From Thermoactinomyces intermedius (lineage in GTDB: Bacteria > Bacillota > Bacilli > Thermoactinomycetales > Thermoactinomycetaceae): DNA of 56,667 bases. A program made the position numbers and the translations under genes. Positions 1 to 8,699 of this stretch are shown here, one piece after another (within the stretch, counting starts at the first letter, position 1; each line of letters opens with the position of its first letter). The notes beneath the pieces are model-generated. The model saw nothing but the letters and a program-made list of their open reading frames with translations. It searched no databases and was not told the origin of the DNA. Where the stretch lies: the NCBI RefSeq assembly GCF_016055025.1, contig NZ_JAECVW010000013.1. One strand, written 5' to 3'.

Positions 1-103
1 GGTTCACCGCAACATTGAACCGCACCACGGCGACACCGCTCGGAGTGTAACGAAGCTCCGGATCCCGCGTCAAACGCCCGACCAGGATGACCCGATTTAT
101 CAT
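1..103 (-). CDS. ssb: single-stranded DNA-binding protein, N-terminal part (cut by window edge)
   Basis: Only the first 34 codons are present, reading leftward from the ATG at 103. The translation begins MINRVILVGRLTRDPELRYT, the signature start of bacterial SSB, including the first beta strand of the OB fold. SSB coats single-stranded DNA at replication forks and in repair. It lies directly downstream of rpsF on the same strand, as in the usual rpsF-ssb-rpsR operon. The identity is firm from the N-terminus and context, but the OB-fold core and acidic C-terminal tip are outside the window. Confidence 0.93.
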   Translation of the reverse strand, partial: MINRVILVGRLTRDPELRYTPSGVAVVRFNVAVN

Positions 104-157
104 GACAAACCTCTCCCTTTCCCGTGATCAGCCTTTGAATCTATTCCAACGTTTCAA

Positions 158-454
158 TTATTTTTTCTCATCCACATTGATGATCAAATGACGCAAAATG
201 TTGTCATTGATCCGGATCGTGTAATCAAGCTCGTCAATCACTTCGGCATCCGCCTGGAAGTTCACAACGGTGTAATAACCTTCGCGATAGTGATTGATCT
301 CGTAAGCAAAGCGGCGTTTTCCCATGTCATCGGTATCCGTGATTTCACCTTTGTTTGCTTTGATGGTTTGCGCCACTTTTTCACGGGTTGCTTGCAATGT
401 TTCTTCATCCACATCCGGACGAACAATATACATCATTTCATAGCTGTGTTGCAT
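158..454 (-). CDS. rpsF: 30S ribosomal protein S6
   Basis: 98 residues, normal for bS6, which binds 16S rRNA with S18 in the platform of the small subunit. The start is the ATG at 454 (MQHSYEMMYIVRPDVDEE), preceded at good spacing by an AAGGAGGTGG ribosome-binding site; an in-frame upstream extension to 517 has no such site and no family similarity. The core YIVRPD, KRRFAYEI and GYYTVVNFQA segments are typical. It is followed 54 bp later by ssb on the same strand, so both are probably one operon that continues leftward to rpsR beyond the window. Confidence 0.96.
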   Translation of the reverse strand: MQHSYEMMYIVRPDVDEETLQATREKVAQTIKANKGEITDTDDMGKRRFAYEINHYREGYYTVVNFQADAEVIDELDYTIRINDNILRHLIINVDEKK

Positions 455-625
455 CTCTTTCCACCTCCTTCTGGACTTTCGGCCCTGCCTTCCTCGGCAG
501 AGCAAGGAGCGTATCATCGCCCATGTACAATACGGTATTTAATTCTAACAAAGCCACCGTCATAAATCAATAAGGGGGATGCGCATCCGGCATTGAAATT
601 TTTGCCCGTTCCGGTTTTCTCACCC

Positions 626-1726
626 TCAAACATTAAAACGGAACGTGATAATGTCGCCGTCCTGGACGATATAATCTTTTCCTTCCAACCGGAGCAACCC
701 TTTCTCCCGGGCATTGGCCAGGGACCCGGAGCGAATCAAATCCTCATAGGACAAAACCTCCGCACGAATAAACCCGCGCTCGAAATCGGAGTGGATCACC
801 CCGGCGGCTTGCGGCGCTTTCGTTCCTTTGCGGATGGTCCAGGCACGCACTTCTTTTTCCCCTGCCGTAAAGTAGGTCATCAATCCCAACAGGCGGTAGG
901 CCGCCGCAATCAACCGGTCCATTCCGGAAGAACGGAGCCCCAGCTCTTCCAGGAATAATTGCCGCTCCTCTTGATCCAACTCGGCGATTTCCGCTTCCAC
1001 CTGCGCACTGATCGGAACCACTTCAGCCCCTTCGGCGGCTGCAATCTCTCGGACCACCCGGACATATTCGTTGTTCTCCGGATCGGCAATATCCGACTCG
1101 TTCACATTGGCTGCATACAGCATATTTTTCATGGTCAGCAGGTTTAAGCTTTTGATCATTTTTTTCTCATCCGCGTCCAATTCCACCGTGCGGGCCGGTT
1201 TTCCCTCTGCCAACGCCTCTTTTAAACGCGTCAGGATGTCAAATTCCAAAATCGCTTCTTTATCGCCACTTTTCTTGATGCGCGCCACCCGGTCCAGCCG
1301 CTTTTCCACGGTTTCCAGATCCGCCAACACCAGCTCCAGATTGATCGTCTCAATGTCACCGGCCGGATCTACTTTTCCCGCAACATGCGTGATGTTTTCA
1401 TTTTCAAAACAACGAACCACGTGGATGATCGCATCCACCTCGCGGATGTGGGACAAAAACTTGTTTCCCAACCCCTCCCCGCGGCTGGCTCCTTTGACCA
1501 ACCCGGCAATGTCAACAAATTGGAAGGAGGTGGGGATCACTTTTTGCGGACCCACAATCTCTGCAATTTTCTCCAGTCGTTCGTCCGGAACATCAACCAC
1601 GCCCACATTCGGGTCAATGGTGCAAAACGGGTAGTTGGCTGATTCAGCCCCTGCTTGGGTGATGGCATTAAATAAAGTGGATTTCCCCACATTGGGAAGT
1701 CCGACGATTCCTGTTGCTAACGCCAC
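626..1726 (-). CDS. ychF: redox-regulated ATPase/GTPase YchF (Obg family)
   Basis: 366 residues, full length. YchF is a ribosome-associated P-loop NTPase, related to Obg but preferring ATP. The sequence shows the G1 loop GLPNVGKSTLFNAIT near residue 9, the DIAGLVKGAS G3 region near 73, a coiled-coil insertion, and the C-terminal TGS domain ending in a DGDIITFRFNV tail. In B. subtilis the orthologue (yyaF) also lies between yyzM and rpsF. A strong ribosome-binding site (AAGGAGGAG) precedes the ATG. Exact cellular role is incompletely defined in the family; stress and translation links are known. Confidence 0.96.
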   Translation of the reverse strand: MALATGIVGLPNVGKSTLFNAITQAGAESANYPFCTIDPNVGVVDVPDERLEKIAEIVGPQKVIPTSFQFVDIAGLVKGASRGEGLGNKFLSHIREVDAIIHVVRCFENENITHVAGKVDPAGDIETINLELVLADLETVEKRLDRVARIKKSGDKEAILEFDILTRLKEALAEGKPARTVELDADEKKMIKSLNLLTMKNMLYAANVNESDIADPENNEYVRVVREIAAAEGAEVVPISAQVEAEIAELDQEERQLFLEELGLRSSGMDRLIAAAYRLLGLMTYFTAGEKEVRAWTIRKGTKAPQAAGVIHSDFERGFIRAEVLSYEDLIRSGSLANAREKGLLRLEGKDYIVQDGDIITFRFNV

Positions 1727-1830
1727 ATCGGCTCCTCCTTGCTATTTATGAAATGGTTTTTCGCACCGGATTTTATGCCCCGTCAATCCTCGTCCATTAT
1801 AGCGTAAAACGGGAGGTCTCTTCCATCCGC

Positions 1831-1877
1831 AAAAAGAGAACCTCCCTCCCGGGCTGATTCAGGGAGGGAAGTTCTCT
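1831..1877 (-). terminator. intrinsic terminator downstream of yyzM
   Basis: A long inverted repeat has arms AGAGAACCTCCCTCCC (1835-1850) and its complement at 1862-1877. Read on the minus strand it is followed by a run of T. It lies directly after the stop codon of the 67-residue gene and separates it from ychF. Confidence 0.88.
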
Positions 1878-2080
1878 TATTCCGGGTCTTTTGCCGAAAC
1901 CAAAACCCGCTTCATTCTTCTTTCAAACCGGCTGCGCGGCAGCAAGACACTATGGTCACAACCGGTGCATTTCATCCGGATATCTGCGCCCATGCGAATC
2001 ACTTTCCAGGCATTCGTTCCGCATGGATGAGGTTTTTTCATTTCCACAATGTCCCCTAAGCCAAATTCCTTCCTCTGCAA
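1877..2080 (-). CDS. yyzM: DUF951 family small protein (YyzM-like)
   Basis: 67 residues. The sequence has the DUF951 pattern: DIVEMKKPHPCGTNAW near the N-terminus, then ADIRMKCTGCDHSVLLPRSRFERR. The two cysteine positions (PCG and KCTGC) look like a small zinc- or nucleic-acid-binding fold, but function is unknown for the family. The gene sits upstream of ychF as in Bacillus and ends at a strong terminator, so it is probably transcribed on its own. The assignment to the family is from conserved residues and position. Confidence 0.85.
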   Translation of the reverse strand: MQRKEFGLGDIVEMKKPHPCGTNAWKVIRMGADIRMKCTGCDHSVLLPRSRFERRMKRVLVSAKDPE

Positions 2081-2334
2081 TCGGGATCACTCTCTTTACT
2101 TATTTTATTGCTTCATTATAGAAAGAGCCCCGTTAAAATTCAACCGGACATTCCGGATGTCTCCCGCCTCTTTTCACCAGGCCGGTTTTCCGGAACCGGC
2201 TCCCACATGATCCGGCCGCTGAACCGGCAAACGAAAGTTTAGCTTGCAACAACCCATTCTTCTTTTTCTTTGAATCTATTTATATTTCATTTTGAAAGAA
2301 GCGCCTTCTTTTACGCCTGCAGAACTCGGCGGTA

Positions 2335-2364
2335 TGTATATTTTCTCCTCTCCAGCCGTATACT
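2335..2364 (+). promoter_or_regulatory. candidate (forespore-type) promoter of yyaC
   Basis: TGTATA at 2335-2340 and GTATACT at 2358-2364 are 17 bp apart, about 40 bp ahead of the yyaC start. The -35 resembles sigma-G/F elements (GTATA/GAATA), which fits a spore gene. A sigma-A reading of TATACT is also possible. The rest of 2081-2402 shows no gene. Confidence 0.35.
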
Positions 2365-2402
2365 GAATTTGAGATTTCAGAGTAAAGGAAGGGATCCCCT
2401 GA

Positions 2403-3008
2403 ATGCGAGAAACGATGCCTCCCCGGTTCCGCGTAAAACCCCCCGGCCTCTTTCGGGTGGAATACAATGACCCTTATGCTCCACATCAATTTTCAAATCA
2501 ATTGCAAAAATTAATGTCTGCTTTTTCCCCGTTTGAGGAAGTCGTCTGTGTCTCCATCGGGACGGATCGTTCCACGGGGGATGCGTTGGGACCGCTGGTC
2601 GGCTCCCTTTTGGAGAAAGATCTTCCCGATTCGCTTTCGGTGTACGGGACACTGGATGCGCCTGTTCATGCACTCAATTTGAAACAAACCCTTTCAAAGA
2701 TTAAAGACTCTCACCCTCATGCACTGATCATCGGCGTCGATGCATGTCTCGGACAAATGAAAAATGTGGGTTGGATTCAAGCGGGGCCAGGTCCTGTGAA
2801 GCCCGGGGCCGGCGTCCATAAAAAATTGCCGGAAGTGGGCCAGATTCATATCACCGGCATCGTCAACGTGGCAGGATTTATGGAATACTTTGTCCTGCAG
2901 AACACGAGGCTGAACCTGGTCATGAAAATGGCCGAGCTGATTTCCTCATCCATCAGACAAGCCGTGTGCAAGCTGTCAGAAGAAAAACCTGTATATCTGC
3001 AGCCATGA
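2403..3008 (+). CDS. yyaC: spore protease YyaC (DUF1256)
   Basis: 201 residues. YyaC belongs to the DUF1256 family, distantly related to the germination protease GPR and found almost only in endospore formers. The family block VCVSIGTDRSTGDALGPLVG is at about residues 48-67, and IIGVDACLGQ plus GPGPVKPGAGVHKKLP follow near 109-144. The conserved aspartates (GTDRSTGD, GVDAC) are those expected of the GPR-like active site. It keeps its B. subtilis position next to parB but is separated from it here by a cysteine desulfurase gene. It runs on the plus strand, head-on to replication of this arm. An alternative start 4 codons later is possible. Confidence 0.9.
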   Translation: MRETMPPRFRVKPPGLFRVEYNDPYAPHQFSNQLQKLMSAFSPFEEVVCVSIGTDRSTGDALGPLVGSLLEKDLPDSLSVYGTLDAPVHALNLKQTLSKIKDSHPHALIIGVDACLGQMKNVGWIQAGPGPVKPGAGVHKKLPEVGQIHITGIVNVAGFMEYFVLQNTRLNLVMKMAELISSSIRQAVCKLSEEKPVYLQP

Positions 3009-3030
3009 AAAAAGGCGCCTTTTTCGGCGC
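3008..3030 (-). terminator. terminator of the cysteine desulfurase transcript
   Basis: Read on the minus strand, GCGCC and GGCGC arms around a GAAAAA loop are followed by six T. It overlaps the last base of the convergent yyaC stop codon, so the two 3' ends meet here. Confidence 0.6.
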
Positions 3031-3102
3031 ACGACGCATGGGAAAGACCGGTCCCGGGTCAGCCGGCAAACTCCCGCGTCGAAACGGCAAACCTTTGGAG
3101 GC

Positions 3103-4242
3103 TTACAGGGAATATGCCTTGCTGATTTCCCGCACCGCTGCAAGCAGTTGATCCACTTCATCCTTGGTGTTGAAATACCCCGGACTCACCCGTACCGTTC
3201 CTGTTTCCGTCTTCAAACCGCGATGTTTCAATGCCGCACAATGAAAACCGGCACGCACCGCCATTTGATAATGCTGATCCAAGATCATGGCCACTTCATT
3301 GCTGTCCACACCCTGGATATTAAATGAAATCACAGGCAAAGCAGGCGGGGCATCCGTCACCAATTCCACCCCGTCGATCTCCCTCAATCCTTCCCAAAGC
3401 TGCCGGGTCAAAGCTTGTTCATGCTCACAGACCTCCCCGACACCGGTTTTTAATAAAAATTCCACCCCTTTGCCCAATCCCGCAATTCCGGGAGTATTGG
3501 GAGTGCCGCTTTCAAAACCCGTCGGACGGATTTGCGGCTGATCCATCTCTTCCGATTTCGTCCCGGTTCCCCCTTGCATCCAAGGGGTTAGCGGAACATT
3601 CGGGGCCACATACAAGCCTCCCGTTCCTTGCGGTCCCAATAAGCTTTTGTGTCCGGGAAATGCCAGCATGTCAATGGGCATTTGATCCAGTTGGTACGGA
3701 AACAAACCGGCGGTTTGGGCTGCATCCACCAGATAATAAATCCCCTGTTCACGGGCGAACTCCCCGATTTCCAACACCGGCAGGCATTCTCCCGTTACAT
3801 TGGATCCATGGATGGTCACCAACAAGCGGGTATTCGGACGAATCTCTTTTTTGATTGCCGAAACCCAATCACCACCGGCATCCACATCCACCACACTCAC
3901 ACCGATCCCGTGATGATCCTGCAACCAAAAGGCGGGGCGTGCCACGGCATTATGCTCCCAACCCGTGATCACCAAATGGTCCCCTTCTTTCAATAATCCC
4001 TTCAACGCCTGATTGATGGCATGGGTGGTATTGAAACAAAACAGCAGATGCTGTGGATCATGAACGCCCAGCAATTCAGCCAATCTCCCGCGCGTCCCTT
4101 CAATGATGTCTTCCGCTTTCCGGGCCAGTTGATGCCCGCCGCGCCCGGGATTGGCTCCTGCATGCATAATCGCTTGTTGCACAGCTTCCGCCACTTCCGG
4201 AGGTTTCGGCCAGCTGGAAGCCGCATTGTCAAAATAAATCAT
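3103..4242 (-). CDS. PLP-dependent cysteine desulfurase family protein
   Basis: 379 residues, class V aminotransferase fold of the SufS/Csd type. It starts YFDNAASSWPKPPEV, the motif of this family. The PLP lysine is K199 in FPGHKSLLGPQGTGGLYV, the histidine that stacks on PLP is in GWEHNAVARP near 97, and a cysteine in RAGFHCA (C335) fits the persulfide-forming residue. The reaction expected is L-cysteine to alanine plus enzyme-bound sulfur. It is an orphan cysteine desulfurase: no SufU, IscU or other cluster-assembly gene is adjacent, so its sulfur acceptor cannot be told. It lies just downstream of parB (21 bp) and may be co-transcribed with parA-parB. Confidence 0.87.
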   Translation of the reverse strand: MIYFDNAASSWPKPPEVAEAVQQAIMHAGANPGRGGHQLARKAEDIIEGTRGRLAELLGVHDPQHLLFCFNTTHAINQALKGLLKEGDHLVITGWEHNAVARPAFWLQDHHGIGVSVVDVDAGGDWVSAIKKEIRPNTRLLVTIHGSNVTGECLPVLEIGEFAREQGIYYLVDAAQTAGLFPYQLDQMPIDMLAFPGHKSLLGPQGTGGLYVAPNVPLTPWMQGGTGTKSEEMDQPQIRPTGFESGTPNTPGIAGLGKGVEFLLKTGVGEVCEHEQALTRQLWEGLREIDGVELVTDAPPALPVISFNIQGVDSNEVAMILDQHYQMAVRAGFHCAALKHRGLKTETGTVRVSPGYFNTKDEVDQLLAAVREISKAYSL

Positions 4243-4263
4243 GGTTCGTTTCTCCTTTGACTG

Positions 4264-5133
4264 TTAATCCGTCATCACCTGATCCCGGTTTAACATTTCA
4301 ATCAAACGTTCCAGTTCCCGTTCGGAATAATATTCGATTTCAATTTTCCCTTTTTTCTTACCGTGTTTAATGCGCACCGGCGTGCTGAACACTTGCTGTA
4401 ACATGTTTTCATAATGCTTGATGAAAGGATCTGCTGCTTTCTTCTTTTTCTTTTCCTTTTTCGGAACGGATTGATTCAATTGTTGCACCCATTCCTCCAA
4501 TTGGCGGACACTGGGCTTTTCTTTTTTTACTTTTTCCGCCAGTTTCTTCATCAAATCACGGTCTTTGATTCCCAATAAAGCCCGGGCATGTCCCATGGAC
4601 AATGTTCCACGTGAAACATCCTCTTGAATTTCCGGCGGCAGTTGAAGCAAACGAAGGAAATTTGCAACATGAGGCCGGCTTTTGCCCACCCGCGCCGCCA
4701 ACTCTTCCTGCGTGATGGATAAATGCTCCATCAATTTTTGATAGGCACGCGCCATTTCAATGGGATTCAAGTCCTCCCGCTGAACATTTTCCACCAAAGC
4801 GATTTCCATCATCTGTTCATCGGTGAAATCGCGCACCACCACCGGAACCCGTTCCAGTCCGGCTTCCTGGGCGGCCCGGAAACGACGCTCTCCCGCCACA
4901 ATTTCATATCCGCGAATGCTTTTCCTTACGATTAACGGTTGGACAACCCCGTGTTGTTTGATGGACTCTGCCAATTCCTGCAACGAGTCGGGATCAAACT
5001 CTTTCCGGGGCTGATAAGGGTTGGCTCGCAACTCGGAGATCTCCGCTTCATGAACGGTTTCATCCCCGTCTTCCACATCAATCGGTTGAAACAACGCCCC
5101 CAATCCCCGTCCCAAACCTTTAGAGTTGCTCAT
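4264..5133 (-). CDS. parB: chromosome partitioning protein ParB (Spo0J)
   Basis: 289 residues. ParB is a CTP-dependent DNA clamp that loads at parS, spreads, and recruits SMC. Visible parts: the N-terminal GLGRGLGALF (residues 6-15) that stimulates ParA; the CTP-binding domain with NPYQPR and the GERR motif at 81-84; the IALVENVQREDLNPIEMARAYQ segment; and the HTH with GKSRPHVANFLRLL, the parS-specific version. A C-terminal dimerisation domain completes it. Its first 14 bp overlap the end of parA, indicating coupling. The gene itself contains a parS site at 4603-4618. Confidence 0.97.
   Translation of the reverse strand: MSNSKGLGRGLGALFQPIDVEDGDETVHEAEISELRANPYQPRKEFDPDSLQELAESIKQHGVVQPLIVRKSIRGYEIVAGERRFRAAQEAGLERVPVVVRDFTDEQMMEIALVENVQREDLNPIEMARAYQKLMEHLSITQEELAARVGKSRPHVANFLRLLQLPPEIQEDVSRGTLSMGHARALLGIKDRDLMKKLAEKVKKEKPSVRQLEEWVQQLNQSVPKKEKKKKKAADPFIKHYENMLQQVFSTPVRIKHGKKKGKIEIEYYSERELERLIEMLNRDQVMTD
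4603..4618. promoter_or_regulatory. parS: parS site inside parB
   Basis: TGTTCCACGTGAAACA matches the 16-bp bacterial parS consensus (TGTTNCACGTGAAACA) exactly. A parS site inside the parB (spo0J) coding sequence is also the arrangement in B. subtilis. Confidence 0.96.
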
Positions 5134-5890
5134 TATTCATCACCACTTCTCTGGCCAATTGATTATAACATTCCGCTCCCCGGGAGCGGGCATCATAAAT
5201 CGTGATCGGCTTGCCATGGCTGGGAGCCTCACTCAGCCGGACATTCCGCGGAATCACCGTTTCATAAACTTTTTGTTGGAAATACTTTTTCACTTCTTCC
5301 ATCACTTGGACGGACAGATTGGTGCGCCCGTCAAACATGGTCAGCAACACACCTTCAATTTCCAAGCCCTTGTTCAAATGTTTTTGGACAATGCGAATCG
5401 TATTTAACAGTTGTCCCAATCCTTCCAAAGCATAAAACTCGCATTGGATGGGAATCAGAACAGACTTGGCAGCCGTTAACGCATTCAGCGTAATGATCCC
5501 CAACGACGGAGGACAATCGATAAAAATGTAATCATAATGTTGGGTCGCATTTTTCAACGCCCTTTTTAACCGCAATTCCCGTGAGATGGCCTGAGACAGT
5601 TCAATTTCAACCCCTGCCAACTGAATGGTTGCGGGAATAATCGATAAATTCTCAACCTCAGTGGGCAAAACCACGTTTTCTGCCGGAACTTCATCCACCA
5701 AAACGTCATACACACACTGCTTCACGTCCGCTTTGTTGATCCCGAGCCCGCTGGTCGAATTCCCTTGCGGATCAATATCCACCAGCAAAACCCGTTTCCC
5801 CATCGCCGCGAGGCTTGCCGCCAGGTTGACCGAGGTTGTCGTTTTCCCAACGCCCCCCTTTTGGTTTGCAATTGCAATTACTTTGCCCAT
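5120..5890 (-). CDS. parA: chromosome partitioning ATPase ParA (Soj)
   Basis: 256 residues. The deviant Walker A KGGVGKTTTSVNLA lies at about 10-23, with the signature lysine, and the Walker B region DYIFIDCPPSLGIITLNAL at about 118-136. ParA/Soj switches between ATP dimers on DNA and ADP monomers, is stimulated by the ParB N-terminus, and in Bacillus also acts on DnaA. The 3' end overlaps parB by 14 bp. It lacks an N-terminal HTH extension, as expected for a chromosomal short ParA. A noc gene precedes it on the same strand. Confidence 0.97.
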   Translation of the reverse strand: MGKVIAIANQKGGVGKTTTSVNLAASLAAMGKRVLLVDIDPQGNSTSGLGINKADVKQCVYDVLVDEVPAENVVLPTEVENLSIIPATIQLAGVEIELSQAISRELRLKRALKNATQHYDYIFIDCPPSLGIITLNALTAAKSVLIPIQCEFYALEGLGQLLNTIRIVQKHLNKGLEIEGVLLTMFDGRTNLSVQVMEEVKKYFQQKVYETVIPRNVRLSEAPSHGKPITIYDARSRGAECYNQLAREVVMNNEQL

Positions 5891-6078
5891 TCTCCCACCT
5901 CATTTTCGGACTTTTAGTTTTCCGAACCACACCGCCGAACCAGCCTATGTACGAAAAGAAAATGAGGCGAATCATTGCCTCACAGCCCCATCCGTTTCTT
6001 CTCTTATTTTAATGATAAAAAAGAAAGAAAAAAAGATAAAATCAAATTCATCATAACAGGAAGAAGATCCGTTTCCCG

Positions 6079-6915
6079 TCATTTGGGAAGGCGGATGACC
6101 ACTTCAACGAAATGTTCATGTTCCCGTTCATCCACCATGACATCCATGCCCGTTTTCTTCACCAGATCCACCGATTGGCGGATGGTGTTCATGGCAATGC
6201 GAAAATCACGCGTGACCGACTTGCGTTTGGCCTGCTGTTTCTTGGTTTCCTTGACCAGAAGCTTTTTGACCCGTTCTTCCGTCTGCTTTACATTCCAACC
6301 TTTGGCCAAAATCTCTTCCAGTACTTGTTTTTGCAAAAACCCCTCTTTTAACGGAAGGAGCGCCCGTGCATGACGTTCGGTGATCATCCGCTTCTGCAAT
6401 GCTTCCTGCACCTCGGCCGGCAGCTGCAAAAGCCTCAATTTGTTGGCGATGGTGGACTGCCCTTTTCCCAACTTTTGCGCGAGGCCTTCCTGTGTCAATT
6501 GATGAATCTCCATCAACCGTTGATAAGCATGCGCTTCTTCAATGGCCGTCAATTCCTCGCGCTGCAAATTTTCAATGAGGGATGCCGCCGCCGCCTGATG
6601 ATCATCCATTTCCCGAATCACTGCAGGAATCCGTTTCAGCCCCAATTTTTTTACCGCACGCAATCTGCGCTCACCTGCAACCAACTCATAACAGCGTTCG
6701 GTGCGGCGCACCACGACGGGCTGAATAATCCCGTGCATACGGATGGTTTGGCATAATTCATCAATTCGTTCCTCATCAAAAATCGTGCGGGGTTGATAGG
6801 GACTGGGTTCAATTTCGTCCACGGGAATCTGCATGACTTGATCGGGATGAACCTCTTGTTCTTGTTCTTGCTCTTTCTCTTTCAGACCGAATAATCTCGT
6901 GAAAGACTGTCTCAT
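6079..6915 (-). CDS. noc: nucleoid occlusion protein Noc
   Basis: About 278 residues from the ATG at 6915. This start gives MRQSFTRLFGLKEKE, which matches the N-terminal amphipathic membrane-binding helix of Noc, and it has an AAGGTGG ribosome-binding site; the GTG at 6930 overlaps that site. Noc is a ParB paralogue and CTPase that binds its own sites (NBS) and blocks division over the nucleoid. The GERR motif is at 81-84 and the HTH reads GKGQSTIANKLRLL, the Noc-type specificity residues instead of the ParB set. An acidic/glutamine run (EQEQEQE) links helix and core. It sits immediately upstream of parA. Confidence 0.95.
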   Translation of the reverse strand: MRQSFTRLFGLKEKEQEQEQEVHPDQVMQIPVDEIEPSPYQPRTIFDEERIDELCQTIRMHGIIQPVVVRRTERCYELVAGERRLRAVKKLGLKRIPAVIREMDDHQAAAASLIENLQREELTAIEEAHAYQRLMEIHQLTQEGLAQKLGKGQSTIANKLRLLQLPAEVQEALQKRMITERHARALLPLKEGFLQKQVLEEILAKGWNVKQTEERVKKLLVKETKKQQAKRKSVTRDFRIAMNTIRQSVDLVKKTGMDVMVDEREHEHFVEVVIRLPK

Positions 6916-6961
6916 GAACACAGACACCACCTTACGGTCAACTCAGGTCACGGAATCACCT

Positions 6962-6989
6962 AATATACCTTTTCGCTTTGATCGTTCAA
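6962..6989 (-). promoter_or_regulatory. candidate noc promoter
   Basis: Read on the minus strand, TTGAAC (6989-6984) and TATATT (6967-6962) are 16 bp apart and 47 bp ahead of the noc start. A second TATAAT lies further upstream at about 7010. Confidence 0.5.
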
Positions 6990-7028
6990 CCCCCTTCTTT
7001 CCCGAAACATTATAGAAAAAGATTCACA

Positions 7029-7044
7029 TGTTCCACGTGGAACA
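7029..7044. promoter_or_regulatory. parS: parS site between noc and the actin-like gene
   Basis: TGTTCCACGTGGAACA is a perfect palindrome and a known-type variant of the parS 16-mer. It lies in the 420-bp divergent region between noc and the ParM-like gene, so ParB spreading from it would cover both promoters. Confidence 0.92.
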
Positions 7045-7260
7045 TGACCGGTTTCGTTGTATGATATGAGAGGAAAGTTTATCATGCCAAACCCGTTCCT
7101 TTCACCATTTGGTTAAAAAACAGGGGAGAATCCGGAAACTTTATCGTGGAAAGAAAAGTCTGATACATCGACGCAAACCTTCTCCCCCTGCCTTTCGATA
7201 TAAAAGAATTTACAAATCTAAAAAACCCGTTATAAGCTGGTGAAGATTCACTTTATTCTG

Positions 7261-7290
7261 TTGACCCTTTACCTTCACAATTGATAGAAT
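7261..7290 (+). promoter_or_regulatory. promoter of the actin-like gene
   Basis: TTGACC at 7261-7266 and TAGAAT at 7285-7290 with an 18-bp spacer, 45 bp ahead of the start codon. A GAGGAGGAT ribosome-binding site follows at 7319-7327. The rest of 7045-7260 is AT-rich and holds no gene that I can see. Confidence 0.55.
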
Positions 7291-7335
7291 CGTGGGAAGA
7301 AGGGGATTTCATCACTTGAGGAGGATATTTCAAAA

Positions 7336-8526
7336 ATGAGCGTACCTGTATACATAGGAAATGACCAAGGATACTATGGTACCAAAGTAGTGACCCGGGC
7401 GAATGGAAAGTTTTATAAAATGTTCATCCGGAACATGGTTGTGCCAAACCGTGTGGGGGAAATCACCTATAACAACGATCCCCATAACATCATGTACCGG
7501 GATCATGAAGGGGATCAAGAATGGTTCTGCGGAAAGTTGGCCATCGAGCAAGCCGGGGATGACGAACTTTTTGATTCACACAAACGCCGGCTCTTCAGCC
7601 CGACCTGGTTCCGGGAACAAGAATACCTGATCATGTTCCGTGTCAGCACCGGCCTCATGCTGCAAGGATCCACGGAACCGGTGGTCGCGGTCGCTTTGCC
7701 GACGGACAACTACATCGATTACAAAGATGAATTGAAACGCCGGCTGATCGGGAAACACAGTTTTGAAGTGAAACAAGGAAACTTGCCCTGGCGCAAAATC
7801 GAGTTTGAAATCAAACAAGAAAATCTTTTCGTCATCAGCCAACCCATGGCAACCTTGTTCCATATCGCCTTGGACCGCGAAGGAAAACTGCTCAATGAAG
7901 ACTTGTTTATCCAAAAAGTGAGCATCAACGACTTGGGCTTTGGTACTTCGGACATCGAAACCCTGCACGGGGAAACGATTATCAAACGCCAAAGCTTCAC
8001 CTCCCGCCATGCCATGTTGGGCGTATATCAAAACCTGGCGAAACGCTTGCTCGAATTCACCCGGAACGCGGATAAAGACGGAAACGGAAAAGAGTATCCG
8101 TTATGGAGCCTGCCCCGGATCGTCCGTTCCGGCGAAATCAGCTTTAAAGGAAAATCTTATGATGTCAGCGCCATCGTTCAGGAATCGATCAAGGAAGTGG
8201 GCGAAGCTTTGGTGGATGAAGTCTGGCACCGTCTGGACTATGGTGACGACATCACTTATATCATCCTCACCGGCGGCGCTTCGATTCCGTTCAAACCATT
8301 TTACCGGGAACGCTTTGGCGATAAACTGATCTTCTCCGAAGACTATGGAATTGAAGCCCAATTTGCCAACGGCTTCGGTTTGTGCAAATTTGCCCAATCC
8401 AAAGCGCGCACCGCATCATCCAAAGAAATGATGGAAGCAGCAGCCTCCATTCATCAAGAGTTCAACGTTCCTGATAAATTCGGGGACAACCAGCAAAAGA
8501 AAGATCGGAAATCCGGGAAAAAATAA
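7336..8526 (+). CDS. ParM/StbA-like actin-family ATPase
   Basis: 396 residues. The actin/Hsp70 nucleotide-binding motifs are in order: phosphate-1 YIGNDQGYYGTKV (residues 6-18, D10), phosphate-2 DLGFGTSDIETL (199-210), and adenosine motif ILTGGAS (310-316), followed by EAQFANGFG (340-348). This layout fits ParM/AlfA/Alp-type plasmid-segregation actins rather than MreB or FtsA. The tail (residues 350-396) is charged and lysine-rich. Such proteins polymerise with ATP and usually push or pull DNA through an adaptor. Here the gene is chromosomal, beside parS and noc, and runs head-on to the surrounding genes. The neighbouring disordered protein may be its partner (inference). Family assignment is solid; role is unknown. 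Confidence 0.85.
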   Translation: MSVPVYIGNDQGYYGTKVVTRANGKFYKMFIRNMVVPNRVGEITYNNDPHNIMYRDHEGDQEWFCGKLAIEQAGDDELFDSHKRRLFSPTWFREQEYLIMFRVSTGLMLQGSTEPVVAVALPTDNYIDYKDELKRRLIGKHSFEVKQGNLPWRKIEFEIKQENLFVISQPMATLFHIALDREGKLLNEDLFIQKVSINDLGFGTSDIETLHGETIIKRQSFTSRHAMLGVYQNLAKRLLEFTRNADKDGNGKEYPLWSLPRIVRSGEISFKGKSYDVSAIVQESIKEVGEALVDEVWHRLDYGDDITYIILTGGASIPFKPFYRERFGDKLIFSEDYGIEAQFANGFGLCKFAQSKARTASSKEMMEAAASIHQEFNVPDKFGDNQQKKDRKSGKK

Positions 8527-8539
8527 AAAAACGATTCAC

Positions 8540-8570
8540 CCCCCAAGGAAATCCTTGGGGGAAAACTTTT
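8540..8570 (+). terminator. hairpin after the actin-like gene
   Basis: CCCCCAAGGA (8540-8549) and TCCTTGGGGG (8552-8561) form a strong stem with a 2-base gap, followed by AAAACTTTT. The T tract is short and offset, so termination may be partial and allow read-through into the next gene, 130 bp on. Confidence 0.55.
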
Positions 8571-8699
8571 CATGGGCTTTCCATTGAGGAAATTTGTCAA
8601 ATAAACAAAAATAATTATAGAGATTGTCGCTGAAAAAAGAGATAATAATTGAGAAAGAAGGTTGGAAGGGATCAGGCGACTTTAAGGAGGGCGGAGTAG

